Source of the DNA: Sphingobium sp. EM0848
Lineage (GTDB): Bacteria; Pseudomonadota; Alphaproteobacteria; Sphingomonadales; Sphingomonadaceae
Direction of reading: 5' to 3'
DNA length: 64,000 nucleotides
Assembly: GCF_013375555.1 (NCBI RefSeq)
Contig: NZ_JABXWB010000001.1
Span: forward strand, 558,001-622,000
Shown one piece after another: positions 53,888 through 63,377 of the stretch. The position numbers were made by a program, and so were the translations under genes. The stretch's first letter is position 1, and each line of letters begins with the position of its first letter. The notes under the pieces were generated by a model. That model was not told the DNA's origin, did not search any database, and was given only the letters and a program-made list of their open reading frames with translations.

Positions 53888-55954
53888 TCAGGATCGGGTG
53901 AAGCTTCCGCCGTTGCTCGCCTTTTCCCGCAGCAGGGCGGCCGGGGCAAAGGCTTCGCCATAGCGTTCGGCCATCGTGTCGAGTGCAGCGACGATCTTCG
54001 GCAAACCGACCATGTCGGCCCAGAACATGGGGCCCCCGGTGTAGACCGGCCAATTATATCCCAGGATGCAGGCGACATCGATGTCCGACGCGCGGATCGC
54101 GACGCCTTCTTCCAGGATGCGGGCGCCTTCGTTGACGACGGGATAGAGAAGGCGAGCGACGATCTCGTCCGCATCCAGCGGATCGGACTGTTCGATGCCC
54201 TTTGCCGCAGCCAGATCGGCAATGACCTTCGCCGCGACCGGGGATGGCGTCGGCCGACGCTTTTCGTCATAGTCGTAGAAGCCGCCATTCTTCTTTTGGC
54301 CGAGGCGATCGAGCGCCACCAGATCGCCCATCAAGGTCCGTTCCGACGAGCCGCGGCCCAGCACGTCCAGCCCGATCAGGTCGAGCATGGCGAAGGGCCC
54401 CATGGCAAAGCCATAGTCATAGATCGCCTTGTCCACGGCTTCGGGTGATGTGCCCTCAAGGATTACTGCGTCGGCCTGCCGTCCACGCGGCTCCATGATC
54501 CGGTTGGCGATGAAGCCATGGCATACCTTGCTGACGACCGGAACCTTGCCGATCGTCCTGGCCATCTTGACGGCGGTCGCCAGAATGACGTCGCGCGTCT
54601 GCTTGCCCCGCACGATTTCCAGCAGGCGCATCACATTGGCGGGCGAGAAGAAATGCAGGCCGATCACATCGCCCGGACGGGACGTCGCGGCGGCGATTTC
54701 GTCCAGATCCAGGAAGGACGTGTTGGAAGCGAGAATGGCGCCTTTTTTCGCGACCTGATCGAGCTTGGCAAAAATCTCCTTCTTGACGTCCATGCGCTCA
54801 AACACGGCTTCGATGACCAGATCCACGTCCGCCAGCGCGGCGATGTCGGTGGACGGCTGGATCAGGGCCATGCGCTGTTCGACCTGTTCCTGGGTCAGGC
54901 GGCCCTTCTTCGCGGTGTTTTCATAGTTGCGGCGAATGACGGAAATACCCCGGTCCAGCGCCTCCTGCGACATTTCCACCAGCGTCACCGGGATGCCGGC
55001 GTTGAGGAAATTCATCGAAATCCCGCCGCCCATCGTGCCGGCCCCGATCACGCCTACGCTCTTTATCGGGAGGGTAGCGATGTCATTGGCAAGATCGGGA
55101 ATTTTCGACGTCTGCCGTTCCGCGAAGAAATAATAGCGTTGCGCGGCGCTTTCGGACGAATCGTGCAATTCGCGGAACAGCTCCCTTTCGCGCTTCAGCC
55201 CTTCCTCGAACGGCAGGTCTACCGCCGCCTGCACCGCGCGGACAATGTTGCCCGGCGCCTTGAAACCCCTGAAACCACGTGCATTCGCCTTGAGATAGTC
55301 GTCGAACAGTTCTGGCTTGCCCTTGAAGGGGTCGATCTTGTCCTGCCGGTCGCGAACGCGAGCGATGGCTTCGCCGCGCGCCAGGACGGTCCTTGCAAAG
55401 GCGACGGCGTCGGCGCGCAGTTCACCCTCCTGCGCCAGCGCATCGATCACGCCCAGCTCAAGGGCCTTTTTCGCATTGATCTGTCGGCCATTGGCGATCA
55501 GGTCGAGGGCGAGTTCGGGCCCCACGATCCGGGGAAGGCGCTGCGTCCCGCCTGCACCCGGCAGAAGGCCAAGATGCACCTCCGGCAAGCCAACCTTGGC
55601 GCTGGGCAAGGCAATGCGATAATTGCAGGTCAAGGCCACTTCCAGCCCGCCACCAAGCGCCGTGCCATGAATGGCGGCGAATACCGGCTTTCCGGCATCT
55701 TCTATGAGATGCAGAATATCGTGCAGGTCCGGCTTTTCCGGCGCCTTGCCGAATTCGGAAATGTCGGCACCGGCAAAGAAGGTGCGTCCGCCGCAGATTA
55801 GGACGATCGCGCGAATGTCGGCATCCGTTGAGAAACGGTCAAATCCCTCCGCAATCGCGCGGCGGACCGCAATCCCAAGGGCATTGACGGGCTTGGAATC
55901 GATCGTGACGATTCCGATTTCTCCGTCGCGATCATAGCTTGCGATCTCAGTCAT
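53888..55954 (-). CDS. Bifunctional enoyl-CoA hydratase/3-hydroxyacyl-CoA dehydrogenase (second copy)
   Basis: 688 residues. The crotonase domain contains GGGLEVAL and [21 protein letters not shown] with both glutamates; the dehydrogenase domain starts [16 protein letters not shown] near residue 300 and has [18 protein letters not shown]. It is the shorter FadJ/peroxisomal-multifunctional type rather than the 715-residue type at 49434. It is transcribed alone, divergent from the TonB receptor at 56239. Having two such enzymes suggests different chain types, for example straight and branched acyl-CoAs (inference). Confidence 0.94.
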   Translation of the reverse strand: MTEIASYDRDGEIGIVTIDSKPVNALGIAVRRAIAEGFDRFSTDADIRAIVLICGGRTFFAGADISEFGKAPEKPDLHDILHLIEDAGKPVFAAIHGTALGGGLEVALTCNYRIALPSAKVGLPEVHLGLLPGAGGTQRLPRIVGPELALDLIANGRQINAKKALELGVIDALAQEGELRADAVAFARTVLARGEAIARVRDRQDKIDPFKGKPELFDDYLKANARGFRGFKAPGNIVRAVQAAVDLPFEEGLKRERELFRELHDSSESAAQRYYFFAERQTSKIPDLANDIATLPIKSVGVIGAGTMGGGISMNFLNAGIPVTLVEMSQEALDRGISVIRRNYENTAKKGRLTQEQVEQRMALIQPSTDIAALADVDLVIEAVFERMDVKKEIFAKLDQVAKKGAILASNTSFLDLDEIAAATSRPGDVIGLHFFSPANVMRLLEIVRGKQTRDVILATAVKMARTIGKVPVVSKVCHGFIANRIMEPRGRQADAVILEGTSPEAVDKAIYDYGFAMGPFAMLDLIGLDVLGRGSSERTLMGDLVALDRLGQKKNGGFYDYDEKRRPTPSPVAAKVIADLAAAKGIEQSDPLDADEIVARLLYPVVNEGARILEEGVAIRASDIDVACILGYNWPVYTGGPMFWADMVGLPKIVAALDTMAERYGEAFAPAALLREKASNGGSFTRS

Positions 55955-55984
55955 TCATCCTCCAACAGCATCTTTGGCCCTGCG

Positions 55985-56024
55985 ATGGGCGCAATATTCG
56001 GGTCGACGCCCGCATGGGCGCAAT
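55985..56024. repeat. Short direct repeat upstream of the FadB-like gene
   Basis: The 11-mer atgggcgcaat occurs at 55985-55995 and again at 56014-56024, 29 bp apart, just upstream of the minus-strand gene starting at 55954. The spacing, near three helical turns, and the GCAAT half-site it contains make regulator binding possible. Confidence 0.4.
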
Positions 56025-56098
56025 CGAGCCAAGGGAGTGGCGAGGGACGGCCGACCTGACAAGCGATTTGCCACAAGCCCCTGCGTCCCGCTCCATAA

Positions 56099-56112
56099 AT
56101 TGCAGATGTGAT
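56099..56112. promoter_or_regulatory. Palindromic operator candidate (site 6, one mismatch)
   Basis: The bases read ATTGC-AGAT-GTGAT, one base off the ATTRC-N4-GYAAT consensus. It lies 126 nt before the TonB receptor start and 144 nt before the divergent FadB-like gene. Confidence 0.45.
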
Positions 56113-56238
56113 GAATAGGTACTGGCAAGCCCGTCGGCTCTGGCGACATCACGAGCATGATCTTTGGTGCAGGGCCATCAATAAAATTGGATTGTCGATG
56201 TATGACTAAAGAAAGCCATAAGTACAGGGGAGGTGGAA

Positions 56239-58506
56239 TTGTCGATTTTCAAGGTCGGAACGAGCGTTATTGCCTTTGCAGCCATATTTTCTCCCGCGCT
56301 TTGTGGGACTGCACTGGCGGAAACCTCATCCGGTAATCCGAACGAAACGCCGCAGCGCGCCGACGGCGGGGCAGGGTTGGGGGATATCGTCGTCACCGCG
56401 CGGCGGCGCGCGGAACGGCTTCAGGATGTGCCGGTCGCCGTGTCGGCCATCAGTGAGCAGAGACTTGCGGCGCTGCATGTCGTGCAGGCCGACCAGCTTC
56501 CCCAACTGGTACCCAATTTGCAGGTCGGTTCCTTCGCGGGGCAAAGCCAGCCGAACTTCACTCTGCGCGGCGTGGGCACCGCCAACCAGTTCAACGTGAA
56601 TACCGCCCAGCCCATAGGCATTTATGTGGATGAGGTCTATCAGACCTTCCGCCCAACGCAGGGTGCGCAGATTTTCGACCTGGAGCGGCTGGAGGTCGTG
56701 CGCGGCCCTCAGGGCACATTGTTCGGCCGCAATACGACTGCAGGCGCGATCAGTTATATTACGCGCAAGCCGACGCTTGACGGCAATCCGGACGCTTATG
56801 TGAAGGCCGGCATAGGGCGGTTCAGCCGCTTCGCGTTTGAAGCGGCGAGCGATTTCGAACTTGGCAGCGACATGGCGGCGCGCGCGGCCGTCATCTACCG
56901 CAAGGGGAAGGGGTCGGTCGAAAATGTGGGTGATGGCCCCGATTTCGCATCCGTCGACAGTTTCGGTGGGCGCTTGACGCTGCGCTGGCAACCCTCTGCC
57001 GATGTCGATGTCAATCTCACCGGCTTTTACAATCGTGACAATCCCGTACCGCCTGCATCCTTCTCTGTCGGGCTAGGGCCTGGCGGCACCAATCCCTACG
57101 GCTATTCCCGCAATGGCCTAGGCGACTTTCAGGCGGAATCGGATCACACCGGCCGTGTGAAGACCCACGCTGGGGGCGTGACCCTCAACGTCAATGTCAA
57201 GCTTGACGACGCCCTGTCGCTGGTTTCGGTAACATCCTACAGCAAGGCGAAGTTGCGGCAGCGTTCCGATCCTGATGGGTCGCCCTCCTTCATCCTGGGT
57301 TTCCATGGCAATGTCGATGGCGATCAGATGAGCGAGGATCTGCGCCTGAACTATGAATCGCCGGGGTTCAATCTGGTCGCGGGCGTCTATTATGGCCGGG
57401 ACTATCAGAAGATCCGCAATCAGGTCGAATTCTATCCCTACACGCCGGCTGGCGGGATATTCCGGTATAATTTCGACCAGAGAAGGCAATCCTACGCCCT
57501 ATATTCCGAGGCCAGCTATGAACTGGTTCCGCGCCTGACATTGGCGTTGGGCGGCCGATATACGCGTGACCGCAATCAGTTTTTCGATGCGCAGGCCTAT
57601 CTGGTGGACAAGGATGTCGGCGGAACGCCGATCGTCATGACCATTCCGGCGAGCCTCACATTCGATCCCAATCTGTACGCCAAGCCCCTTGACAAGAAGG
57701 ACGGATATTTTTCCGGCCGCGCGATTCTCAGTTACAAGGTTACGAACGATATTCTGCTTTTCGGCAGCTATTCGCGCGGCTGGCGTAGCGGAAACTTCAA
57801 CGGACAGCCGCTCTTTTCCGAAGCGGAAATCCTCTACATCAAACCGGAGCGGGTCGATGATTTCGAACTGGGCCTGAAATCTTCCCTTTTCGACAGACGG
57901 CTGACCTTCAACCTAACGGCCTTCTACATGAAATATAAGCGGCAGCAGGTTCAGGACCAGATCGCCGTTGGATCGTCGCTGCTGACTACACTGCGCGGCT
58001 TTGACGGCACCATCAAGGGGCTGGAGGTGGAGAGCAATCTCAGGATTTCCGATGGGTTGAGCGCTTACGCCAATCTTGGCCTGCTCGACAGCAAATATGA
58101 TGACGGTCAGGCGACTTTCGCGGGGCCGATTGGCGGAAATCCGTTCCCCTATGCGCCCGACATCACCGTGCAGGGCGGGTTCGATGCGCGGCTTTATGCG
58201 CGCGACGAGAGCGAAATCCATCTCTACGGCAATGCGTTCCATTCCGGCAAGTTCGCCTATACGCCCGAAGGCGCCGGCGTCCTGGTCGGCAATACCGTCT
58301 ATTCGCATGGCGGGCGGCCTTATTGGCTGTTCGACGCGCGTCTGGCGTTCACGGTTCAGCGCAATTTCGAATTTTCGCTATGGGGCAAGAATCTGTCCAA
58401 CGAACGCTATTTCCCCTTCTTCAGCAACACGCAGGCGCTGGGTTTCGACTTCGGCATCATCGGGGAGCGGCGGACCTGGGGAGCGGAGGTGAAATATTCC
58501 TTCTAG
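56239..58506 (+). CDS. TonB-dependent receptor, TTG start
   Basis: 755 residues from the TTG at 56239, which is 5 nt after GGGGAGG; the GTG at 56233 would overlap that ribosome site. The signal peptide is hydrophobic over about residues 7-22 with ALA-ET cleavage near 28. DIVVTARRRAERLQDVPVAV begins the plug, with VRGPQGTLFGRNTTAGAISYI near residue 155, and the barrel ends GAEVKYSF. It resembles the receptor at 21885 in organisation and is followed by a hairpin. It likely imports another compound of the pathway. Confidence 0.94.
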   Translation: MSIFKVGTSVIAFAAIFSPALCGTALAETSSGNPNETPQRADGGAGLGDIVVTARRRAERLQDVPVAVSAISEQRLAALHVVQADQLPQLVPNLQVGSFAGQSQPNFTLRGVGTANQFNVNTAQPIGIYVDEVYQTFRPTQGAQIFDLERLEVVRGPQGTLFGRNTTAGAISYITRKPTLDGNPDAYVKAGIGRFSRFAFEAASDFELGSDMAARAAVIYRKGKGSVENVGDGPDFASVDSFGGRLTLRWQPSADVDVNLTGFYNRDNPVPPASFSVGLGPGGTNPYGYSRNGLGDFQAESDHTGRVKTHAGGVTLNVNVKLDDALSLVSVTSYSKAKLRQRSDPDGSPSFILGFHGNVDGDQMSEDLRLNYESPGFNLVAGVYYGRDYQKIRNQVEFYPYTPAGGIFRYNFDQRRQSYALYSEASYELVPRLTLALGGRYTRDRNQFFDAQAYLVDKDVGGTPIVMTIPASLTFDPNLYAKPLDKKDGYFSGRAILSYKVTNDILLFGSYSRGWRSGNFNGQPLFSEAEILYIKPERVDDFELGLKSSLFDRRLTFNLTAFYMKYKRQQVQDQIAVGSSLLTTLRGFDGTIKGLEVESNLRISDGLSAYANLGLLDSKYDDGQATFAGPIGGNPFPYAPDITVQGGFDARLYARDESEIHLYGNAFHSGKFAYTPEGAGVLVGNTVYSHGGRPYWLFDARLAFTVQRNFEFSLWGKNLSNERYFPFFSNTQALGFDFGIIGERRTWGAEVKYSF

Positions 58507-58521
58507 GCTTTCTGGGCAATG

Positions 58522-58559
58522 AAAGCGGCGAACGGTTCAGTTAGGGCGTTCGCCGCTTT
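58522..58559. terminator. Hairpin between TonB receptor and convergent molybdopterin gene
   Basis: A perfect 12-bp stem, aaagcggcgaac (58522-58533) with 58548-58559, has a 14-nt loop. The T/A ends of the stem give only three T residues after it, so it is a moderate terminator, probably usable in both directions. Confidence 0.6.
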
Positions 58560-58573
58560 GAAATCCGTCCGGA

Positions 58574-60865
58574 TCAGGCGGGGGCGACCGCGTTTCCGCT
58601 GGCTTCCCGAACCCCTGCGTCCGCCGCGACCGGCCGGATGGTCACGGCAATGCCGTTATACACGGCATTGCCGCTTGGCGCGTCCAGTTCGCCCTCATCG
58701 GTCAATATGTTGAAATTCGGGCCGGGACGGCTGCTGGCGACCTGCGTGCGGCTGCGCTCGGCATAATGACCCCATCCGTGAGGCAGGCTGACCGATCCGC
58801 TACGCACGGTATCGGACAGCTGGACCGATACCGTGATGCTGTTGCCGGCCGTCGACATGTCCGCGCGGTCCCCATCCCGGATGCCCAACACTGCCGCATC
58901 ATCCGGGTGCATCAGCAACTGGAACCGCTCCGGTCCCTTGGCCAGCGTCTCCACATTATGGAGCCAGCTGTTCATCGACCGGCGATCGCGCCGTCCGAAC
59001 AGCAGGAAACGTCCGGCCTGTGGCATGGGTGGCGCGAAACGTCCTTCACGGCGCCAGTCGTTCAAACGGCGCAGGTCGTCGGCGATGGCGGCGGGCGCGA
59101 GGTCGATCATCCTGTCCGGCGTGCGGATCAGGCCGGGCAGTCGGCCCGCGGGCGCCGCGCCCAGCATGATGCCATCGGGTTCCTGGCGCACCTTTGCCAG
59201 GGACAGTCCCTCAGGCCTCATGCCGAAACGGTCACCGAAATCGCCCAGTCGCACGAGCAGGTCGAAAATCTTCTCGCTGCCCGTTGCACCGTCAAGCCGC
59301 GCAAAAATGACGTCGGGCGTCAATTCCCCATCATAGTCGAACATGGCCATAGCCTGCGTCACAAGCGCCATCAGATGCGCCTGTTCGACTTCGGCCCTCG
59401 GTTTGTCGAGCAGCCTTGCGGCCAGTTCGATCGCGATGTCGCCGTCGGACGGGCGGTCGTGGGGCTTGGGCAGCACGGGCTGCGCGTAACGGACGAAGCT
59501 GTGCGGCATGAAGGCGCTGAACAGGAAGGTGAAGCTTGGCTTGCACAGGGTGTCGAGCGGCGGAATGATGATGTCGGCGTGGCTGCTGGTTTCATTGAGA
59601 TAGGGATCGATCGCGACCATGAAATCGAGCGAGGCCAGGGCGCCTTCAATGCGCGGGCTGTTGGGAAAGGAGCGGGCGGGATTGCCCGCGATGCAGATGA
59701 GCGCGCGAATGCGGCCTGTTTCATCCCCCTCTATCTCTTCCGCCAGGGCGGCGGCAGGAAGCTGGCCCCCGATCTCTTGAAGCTTGCGGACACGCGTGTA
59801 GTAGCGGCCATAGGGCGGCTGATCGCCGACGAAAGGCGCGGAATAGAAGAGGTTGGGCACCACTGGCTTGGAAAATATCAGCCCCCCTTCGCGGTCGAGA
59901 TTGCCCGACAGAATGTTGAGACAGCCGATCAGCCAGGCGCAGACCGATCCGAAAGGCTGGCATGATGCGCCGATGCGGCCATAGACTGCGGCGCCCTGGG
60001 CGGTTGCGATCTCGCGGGCCAATTGCCTGATGCGGGCCGACTCTATCCCCGTCTCGACAGCGATGGATTCGGGGGGATAGCCGTTCGCCAACCGCTGAAG
60101 AGCATCAAGGTTCCTGACCATGGGCGTCAGGCGGCCGAGGGAGACGAGCCCCTCGTCGAAGAAAGTGTGGATGAGGGCCAGCAAAAGCAGCGCGTCGCTT
60201 GCCGGATGGATAGCGATATGCTCGTCCGCCTGCTCGGCCGTTTCTGTCTTGCGCGGATCGACCACAATCATGCGCCCGCCGCGCGCGCGCATCTTGCCCA
60301 GCGCCTTGGGCAGCCCGGGGACGCTCCACAGGCTGCCGTTCGACACCATCGGATTGGCGCCGATGACGAGAAGGAAGGAAAGCCGGTCGATATCCGGAAG
60401 GGGATTGAGCCCTATGTCGCCCAGCATCGAGGCGTTGGCGAGCAGGCTTGGAAAGGCGTCGATGGAAGCGGCGGTGTAGAATTGCGTCGAACCGACGGCT
60501 GAGGCCAGCAGGCCGCCGAATATCAGCAGGTCGGGGCTGTGGCCGCCGGGATTGCCGAGATAGGTGGCGATCGCTTCGGCGCCGTGCTGGTTGCGAATAC
60601 CGAGTAGTGCCTGACCGGCGATGTCGAACGCTTCCTGCCAGCTGATTTCCTCGAAGCGCGAGCCCGTACGCTTCAAAGGCATGCGCAGGACGTCGGGATC
60701 GCGGTTCAGGCCCAGCATCGCCTGTGACTTGGCGCAGACATAGCCGTGGCTATATTTGTCATCGCCATTGCCTTTTATGGCGATGACTTGATTGTCTTCG
60801 ATCGTCGCCACGACGCCGCAATTCGCCTCGCAATATGGGCATGTCTTCTTGGCAAAGCTGATCAA
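58574..60865 (-). CDS. Molybdopterin (bis-MGD) oxidoreductase (copy 2), TTG start
   Basis: 763 residues. The [4Fe-4S] ligands are C9-x2-C12-x3-C16 and C44, followed by GANPMVSNGS, IVVDPRKTETAEQAD, GRIGASCQPFGS, NILSGNLDREGG and the C-terminal LPHGWGHYAERS region. It is collinear with copy 1 over the whole length and shares the unusual QFYTAASIDAF/QIYTAASIDAY segment where other members carry the metal-binding Cys, Ser or SeCys. The TTG start has GGAGAG upstream. No redox subunits are adjacent, so the electron partner is unknown. Single-gene unit, divergent from the ALDH at 61062. Confidence 0.9.
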   Translation of the reverse strand: MISFAKKTCPYCEANCGVVATIEDNQVIAIKGNGDDKYSHGYVCAKSQAMLGLNRDPDVLRMPLKRTGSRFEEISWQEAFDIAGQALLGIRNQHGAEAIATYLGNPGGHSPDLLIFGGLLASAVGSTQFYTAASIDAFPSLLANASMLGDIGLNPLPDIDRLSFLLVIGANPMVSNGSLWSVPGLPKALGKMRARGGRMIVVDPRKTETAEQADEHIAIHPASDALLLLALIHTFFDEGLVSLGRLTPMVRNLDALQRLANGYPPESIAVETGIESARIRQLAREIATAQGAAVYGRIGASCQPFGSVCAWLIGCLNILSGNLDREGGLIFSKPVVPNLFYSAPFVGDQPPYGRYYTRVRKLQEIGGQLPAAALAEEIEGDETGRIRALICIAGNPARSFPNSPRIEGALASLDFMVAIDPYLNETSSHADIIIPPLDTLCKPSFTFLFSAFMPHSFVRYAQPVLPKPHDRPSDGDIAIELAARLLDKPRAEVEQAHLMALVTQAMAMFDYDGELTPDVIFARLDGATGSEKIFDLLVRLGDFGDRFGMRPEGLSLAKVRQEPDGIMLGAAPAGRLPGLIRTPDRMIDLAPAAIADDLRRLNDWRREGRFAPPMPQAGRFLLFGRRDRRSMNSWLHNVETLAKGPERFQLLMHPDDAAVLGIRDGDRADMSTAGNSITVSVQLSDTVRSGSVSLPHGWGHYAERSRTQVASSRPGPNFNILTDEGELDAPSGNAVYNGIAVTIRPVAADAGVREASGNAVAPA

Positions 60866-60970
60866 AGCCGCTCTCCTGCGCAGAAGGGGCTGCCTTATGT
60901 CCCCTGTTTTGGACGGATGGTATCATTGCTATCGGTCAATGGCTGCGCGGACGACCTCTTGGTGTAAAAG

Positions 60971-60986
60971 CATCATCCATATGATG
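60971..60986. promoter_or_regulatory. Palindrome CATCAT-N4-ATGATG in a divergent promoter
   Basis: Six-base arms with a 4-nt centre lie between the molybdopterin gene (start 60865) and the ALDH (start 61062), about 75 nt before the ALDH. It is unlike the ATTRC-N4-GYAAT sites. A weaker CATTG-N8-CAATG pair lies at 60924-60941. Confidence 0.4.
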
Positions 60987-61061
60987 AAAGTCGTACCGAT
61001 GGTCGATACGCCTTCGACTGCGCTATTCAGGCCTTAAGCTATATTTGAGATAGGAGATGTT

Positions 61062-62483
61062 ATGCCCGACTATTTGAAATTCTACATCGACGGAGCCTGG
61101 GTCGATCCGGCCGAACCCAGAAAGCTGGACGTAATCAATCCGGCGACCGAGGAGCCGGTCGCAAGCATCTCCATAGGATCGGCGACCGATGTCGATCGCG
61201 CCGCCGCCGCTGCCCGGCGGGCCTTCGGCGCCTTCTCGCAAAGTAGCATCGAAAGTCGTGTCGCGCTGCTGGGCCGGATCGCCGAGGAGTATGAAAAGCG
61301 GAAGGAAGAGATGGCCAAGGCGATCACGTCCGAAATGGGCGCGCCTTCCTGGCTGTCCAGCCAGTATCAGGTCGCATTGGGGCTGGCCCATATCAAGACC
61401 GCTCACGCGATGCTCCAGAATTTCGCGTTCGAGGAACTTCGCGGTACGACCATGATCGTCAAGGAACCCATTGGCGTTTGCGGTCTGATCACGCCATGGA
61501 ACTGGCCCATCAACCAGATCACGTGCAAGGTCGCGCCGGCACTGGCAGTGGGCTGCACGATGGTGCTCAAGCCGTCCGAAGTCGCGCCGCTCTCCGCCAT
61601 GATCTTCGCCGAGATCTGCGATGCCGCCGGTGTCCCGGCGGGCGTGTTCAACCTGGTTAACGGCGACGGACCGGGTGTCGGAACGGCGATTGCCGGCCAT
61701 CCGGAAATCGACATGGTGTCGTTTACGGGGTCCACCCGCGCCGGCATTCAGGTCGCTCAGACGGCTGCGCAGACCGTCAAGCGGGTTGCGCAGGAACTGG
61801 GGGGCAAGTCGCCCAATATCCTGCTTGACGACGCGAATTTCGAGGAAGCGGTGGCGGGCGGGATCGTCCGCATGATGTTGAATTCCGGTCAGTCCTGCAA
61901 TGCTCCGACGCGAATGCTGGTGCCGGCGAGCCGGCTCGACGAGGTAAAGGCCATCGCGAAGAAGACGGCGGAATCGCTGACCGTCGGAAATCCCGAAGAG
62001 GAGGTCCGGCTCGGCCCCGTCGTGTCCGAAGTGCAATGGAATCGTATCCAGCAACTCATCGAAAAGGGTGTCGAGGAAGGCGCGACGGTCGTGGCGGGCG
62101 GGCCCGGACGGCCGGACGGACTGAAGCGCGGCTATTTCGTGAAACCGACCATCTTTGCCGATGTGACGCCCGACATGACGGTGGTTCGGGAGGAGATTTT
62201 CGGGCCGGTGCTGGTGATCCAGGCCTATGTGGATGAAGCCGACGCCATCGCGCTGGCGAACGATACGCCCTATGGGCTGGCCGCCTATATCCAGAGCGGC
62301 GATCCCGCCCGCGCCAATCGGGTGGCGCGGCAATTGCGCGCCGGTCAGGTGACGCTCAATGCGGCGGGCCTGGACTTCACGGCGCCCTTTGGCGGCTATA
62401 AGCAGTCCGGCAATGGACGCGAATGGGGCGACCATGGCTTTGCCGAATATCTGGAAACCAAGGCCATGCTGGGCCACGGATAA
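61062..62483 (+). CDS. Aldehyde dehydrogenase
   Basis: 473 residues. [19 protein letters not shown] with the glutamate, SGQSCNAPTRM with the catalytic cysteine, EEIFGPV and SGNGREWGDHGF are visible; QSCNAP and PWNWPINQ are typical of one ALDH branch common in actinobacteria and sphingomonads with broad aldehyde use. GGAG lies 7 nt before the ATG. It is a single gene and is convergent with an SDR. It differs from the other four ALDHs in the window, so it is likely not redundant with them. Confidence 0.94.
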   Translation: MPDYLKFYIDGAWVDPAEPRKLDVINPATEEPVASISIGSATDVDRAAAAARRAFGAFSQSSIESRVALLGRIAEEYEKRKEEMAKAITSEMGAPSWLSSQYQVALGLAHIKTAHAMLQNFAFEELRGTTMIVKEPIGVCGLITPWNWPINQITCKVAPALAVGCTMVLKPSEVAPLSAMIFAEICDAAGVPAGVFNLVNGDGPGVGTAIAGHPEIDMVSFTGSTRAGIQVAQTAAQTVKRVAQELGGKSPNILLDDANFEEAVAGGIVRMMLNSGQSCNAPTRMLVPASRLDEVKAIAKKTAESLTVGNPEEEVRLGPVVSEVQWNRIQQLIEKGVEEGATVVAGGPGRPDGLKRGYFVKPTIFADVTPDMTVVREEIFGPVLVIQAYVDEADAIALANDTPYGLAAYIQSGDPARANRVARQLRAGQVTLNAAGLDFTAPFGGYKQSGNGREWGDHGFAEYLETKAMLGHG

Positions 62484-62491
62484 AGGGGGCG

Positions 62492-62519
62492 CGGGGCAGG
62501 GCCAGCCGGTCCTGCCCCG
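62492..62519. terminator. Hairpin between ALDH and convergent SDR
   Basis: Arms of 12 nt (62492-62503 and 62508-62519) pair with one G-U wobble around a 4-nt loop. No T run follows, so termination efficiency is uncertain. Confidence 0.5.
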
Positions 62520-62531
62520 ATGCAGTGGGGA

Positions 62532-63212
62532 TCAGCCGCCGCGTGTCACGGGAATGAGGGCGCCGCTGATCGCGCCCGCCTCTGCCGAGCACAGGAAGGC
62601 GATGACATCGGCAATCGCCCTGGGCTTCACCCATGTGCTGGTGTCGGCGTCCGGCATGTCGCGCCGATTGGTCGGCGTATCGATGATGCTGGGCAGGACG
62701 GCGTTGACGGTGATGTCGCGGTCGGCAAATTCGGCGGCAAGCGTCTCAGTCAACCGATGGACCGCCGATTTCGATGCGGCATAGGCGCCCATGCCGGTGT
62801 CCGCTCGAAGTGCGGCGAATGCGCCGACATTGACGATCCGCGCGGCCGATTGGTTCAGCAGGAAGGGAAGGGCGGCTTTGATCGCATTCGCCGTCGTCTG
62901 AAGGTTCAATGCGTAGAGTTTCAGCCAGCTGGCAGGATCGCCATCCTCGAACTTCTGCCAGACAAAGCCGCCGGCGACATTGATAAGGGCGTCGATCCCG
63001 CCAAGCCGCTCCGCAGCTTCGCGAAGCGCCTGTTCCGCGGATGAAGGATCGGCCAGGTCGACATCGCCTATCGCCACGCCGCCTTCGGGCCATCCGGCAG
63101 GAACCGGCGCATAATCGATGCACGCGACTTGCACCCCGAACGATTGGAAACAGGCTGTTACTGCCTGACCCAGTGCACCAAATGCGCCTGTCACGACTGC
63201 CGACTTCACCAT
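62532..63212 (-). CDS. Short-chain dehydrogenase/reductase
   Basis: 226 residues, a short SDR. The N-terminal TGAFGALGQAVTACF replaces the usual TGxxxGxG but keeps the spacing; the family NNAG reads NVAG (NVAGGF), and the catalytic YAASKSAVH with Tyr/Lys is intact. The ATG at 63212 follows GGAGG by 4 nt. The end is ISGALIPVTRGG. It carries an operator-like palindrome 103 nt upstream and is separated from the DUF1330 gene by 165 nt. Confidence 0.88.
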   Translation of the reverse strand: MVKSAVVTGAFGALGQAVTACFQSFGVQVACIDYAPVPAGWPEGGVAIGDVDLADPSSAEQALREAAERLGGIDALINVAGGFVWQKFEDGDPASWLKLYALNLQTTANAIKAALPFLLNQSAARIVNVGAFAALRADTGMGAYAASKSAVHRLTETLAAEFADRDITVNAVLPSIIDTPTNRRDMPDADTSTWVKPRAIADVIAFLCSAEAGAISGALIPVTRGG

Positions 63213-63315
63213 AAAACCTCCATTCAAACGCGAAACAATATTACACTGCTCCGCTACAATTCCGGGCAGGGGATTTGCCAGTCATCCGATGGATAGTGGA
63301 TCGTCGCAGCAGGAA

Positions 63316-63329
63316 ATTGCGGATGCAAT
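63316..63329. promoter_or_regulatory. Palindromic operator candidate (site 7)
   Basis: The bases read ATTGC-GGAT-GCAAT, a perfect inverted repeat of the ATTRC-N4-GYAAT type. The downstream bases extend it as GCAATATTGC, another palindrome, so two overlapping sites may exist. It lies 103 nt upstream of the SDR start at 63212. Confidence 0.65.
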
Positions 63330-63377
63330 ATTGCAATGCCTGACGGTGCGGGCCAAATGGCGCCGACGACCCGATAT

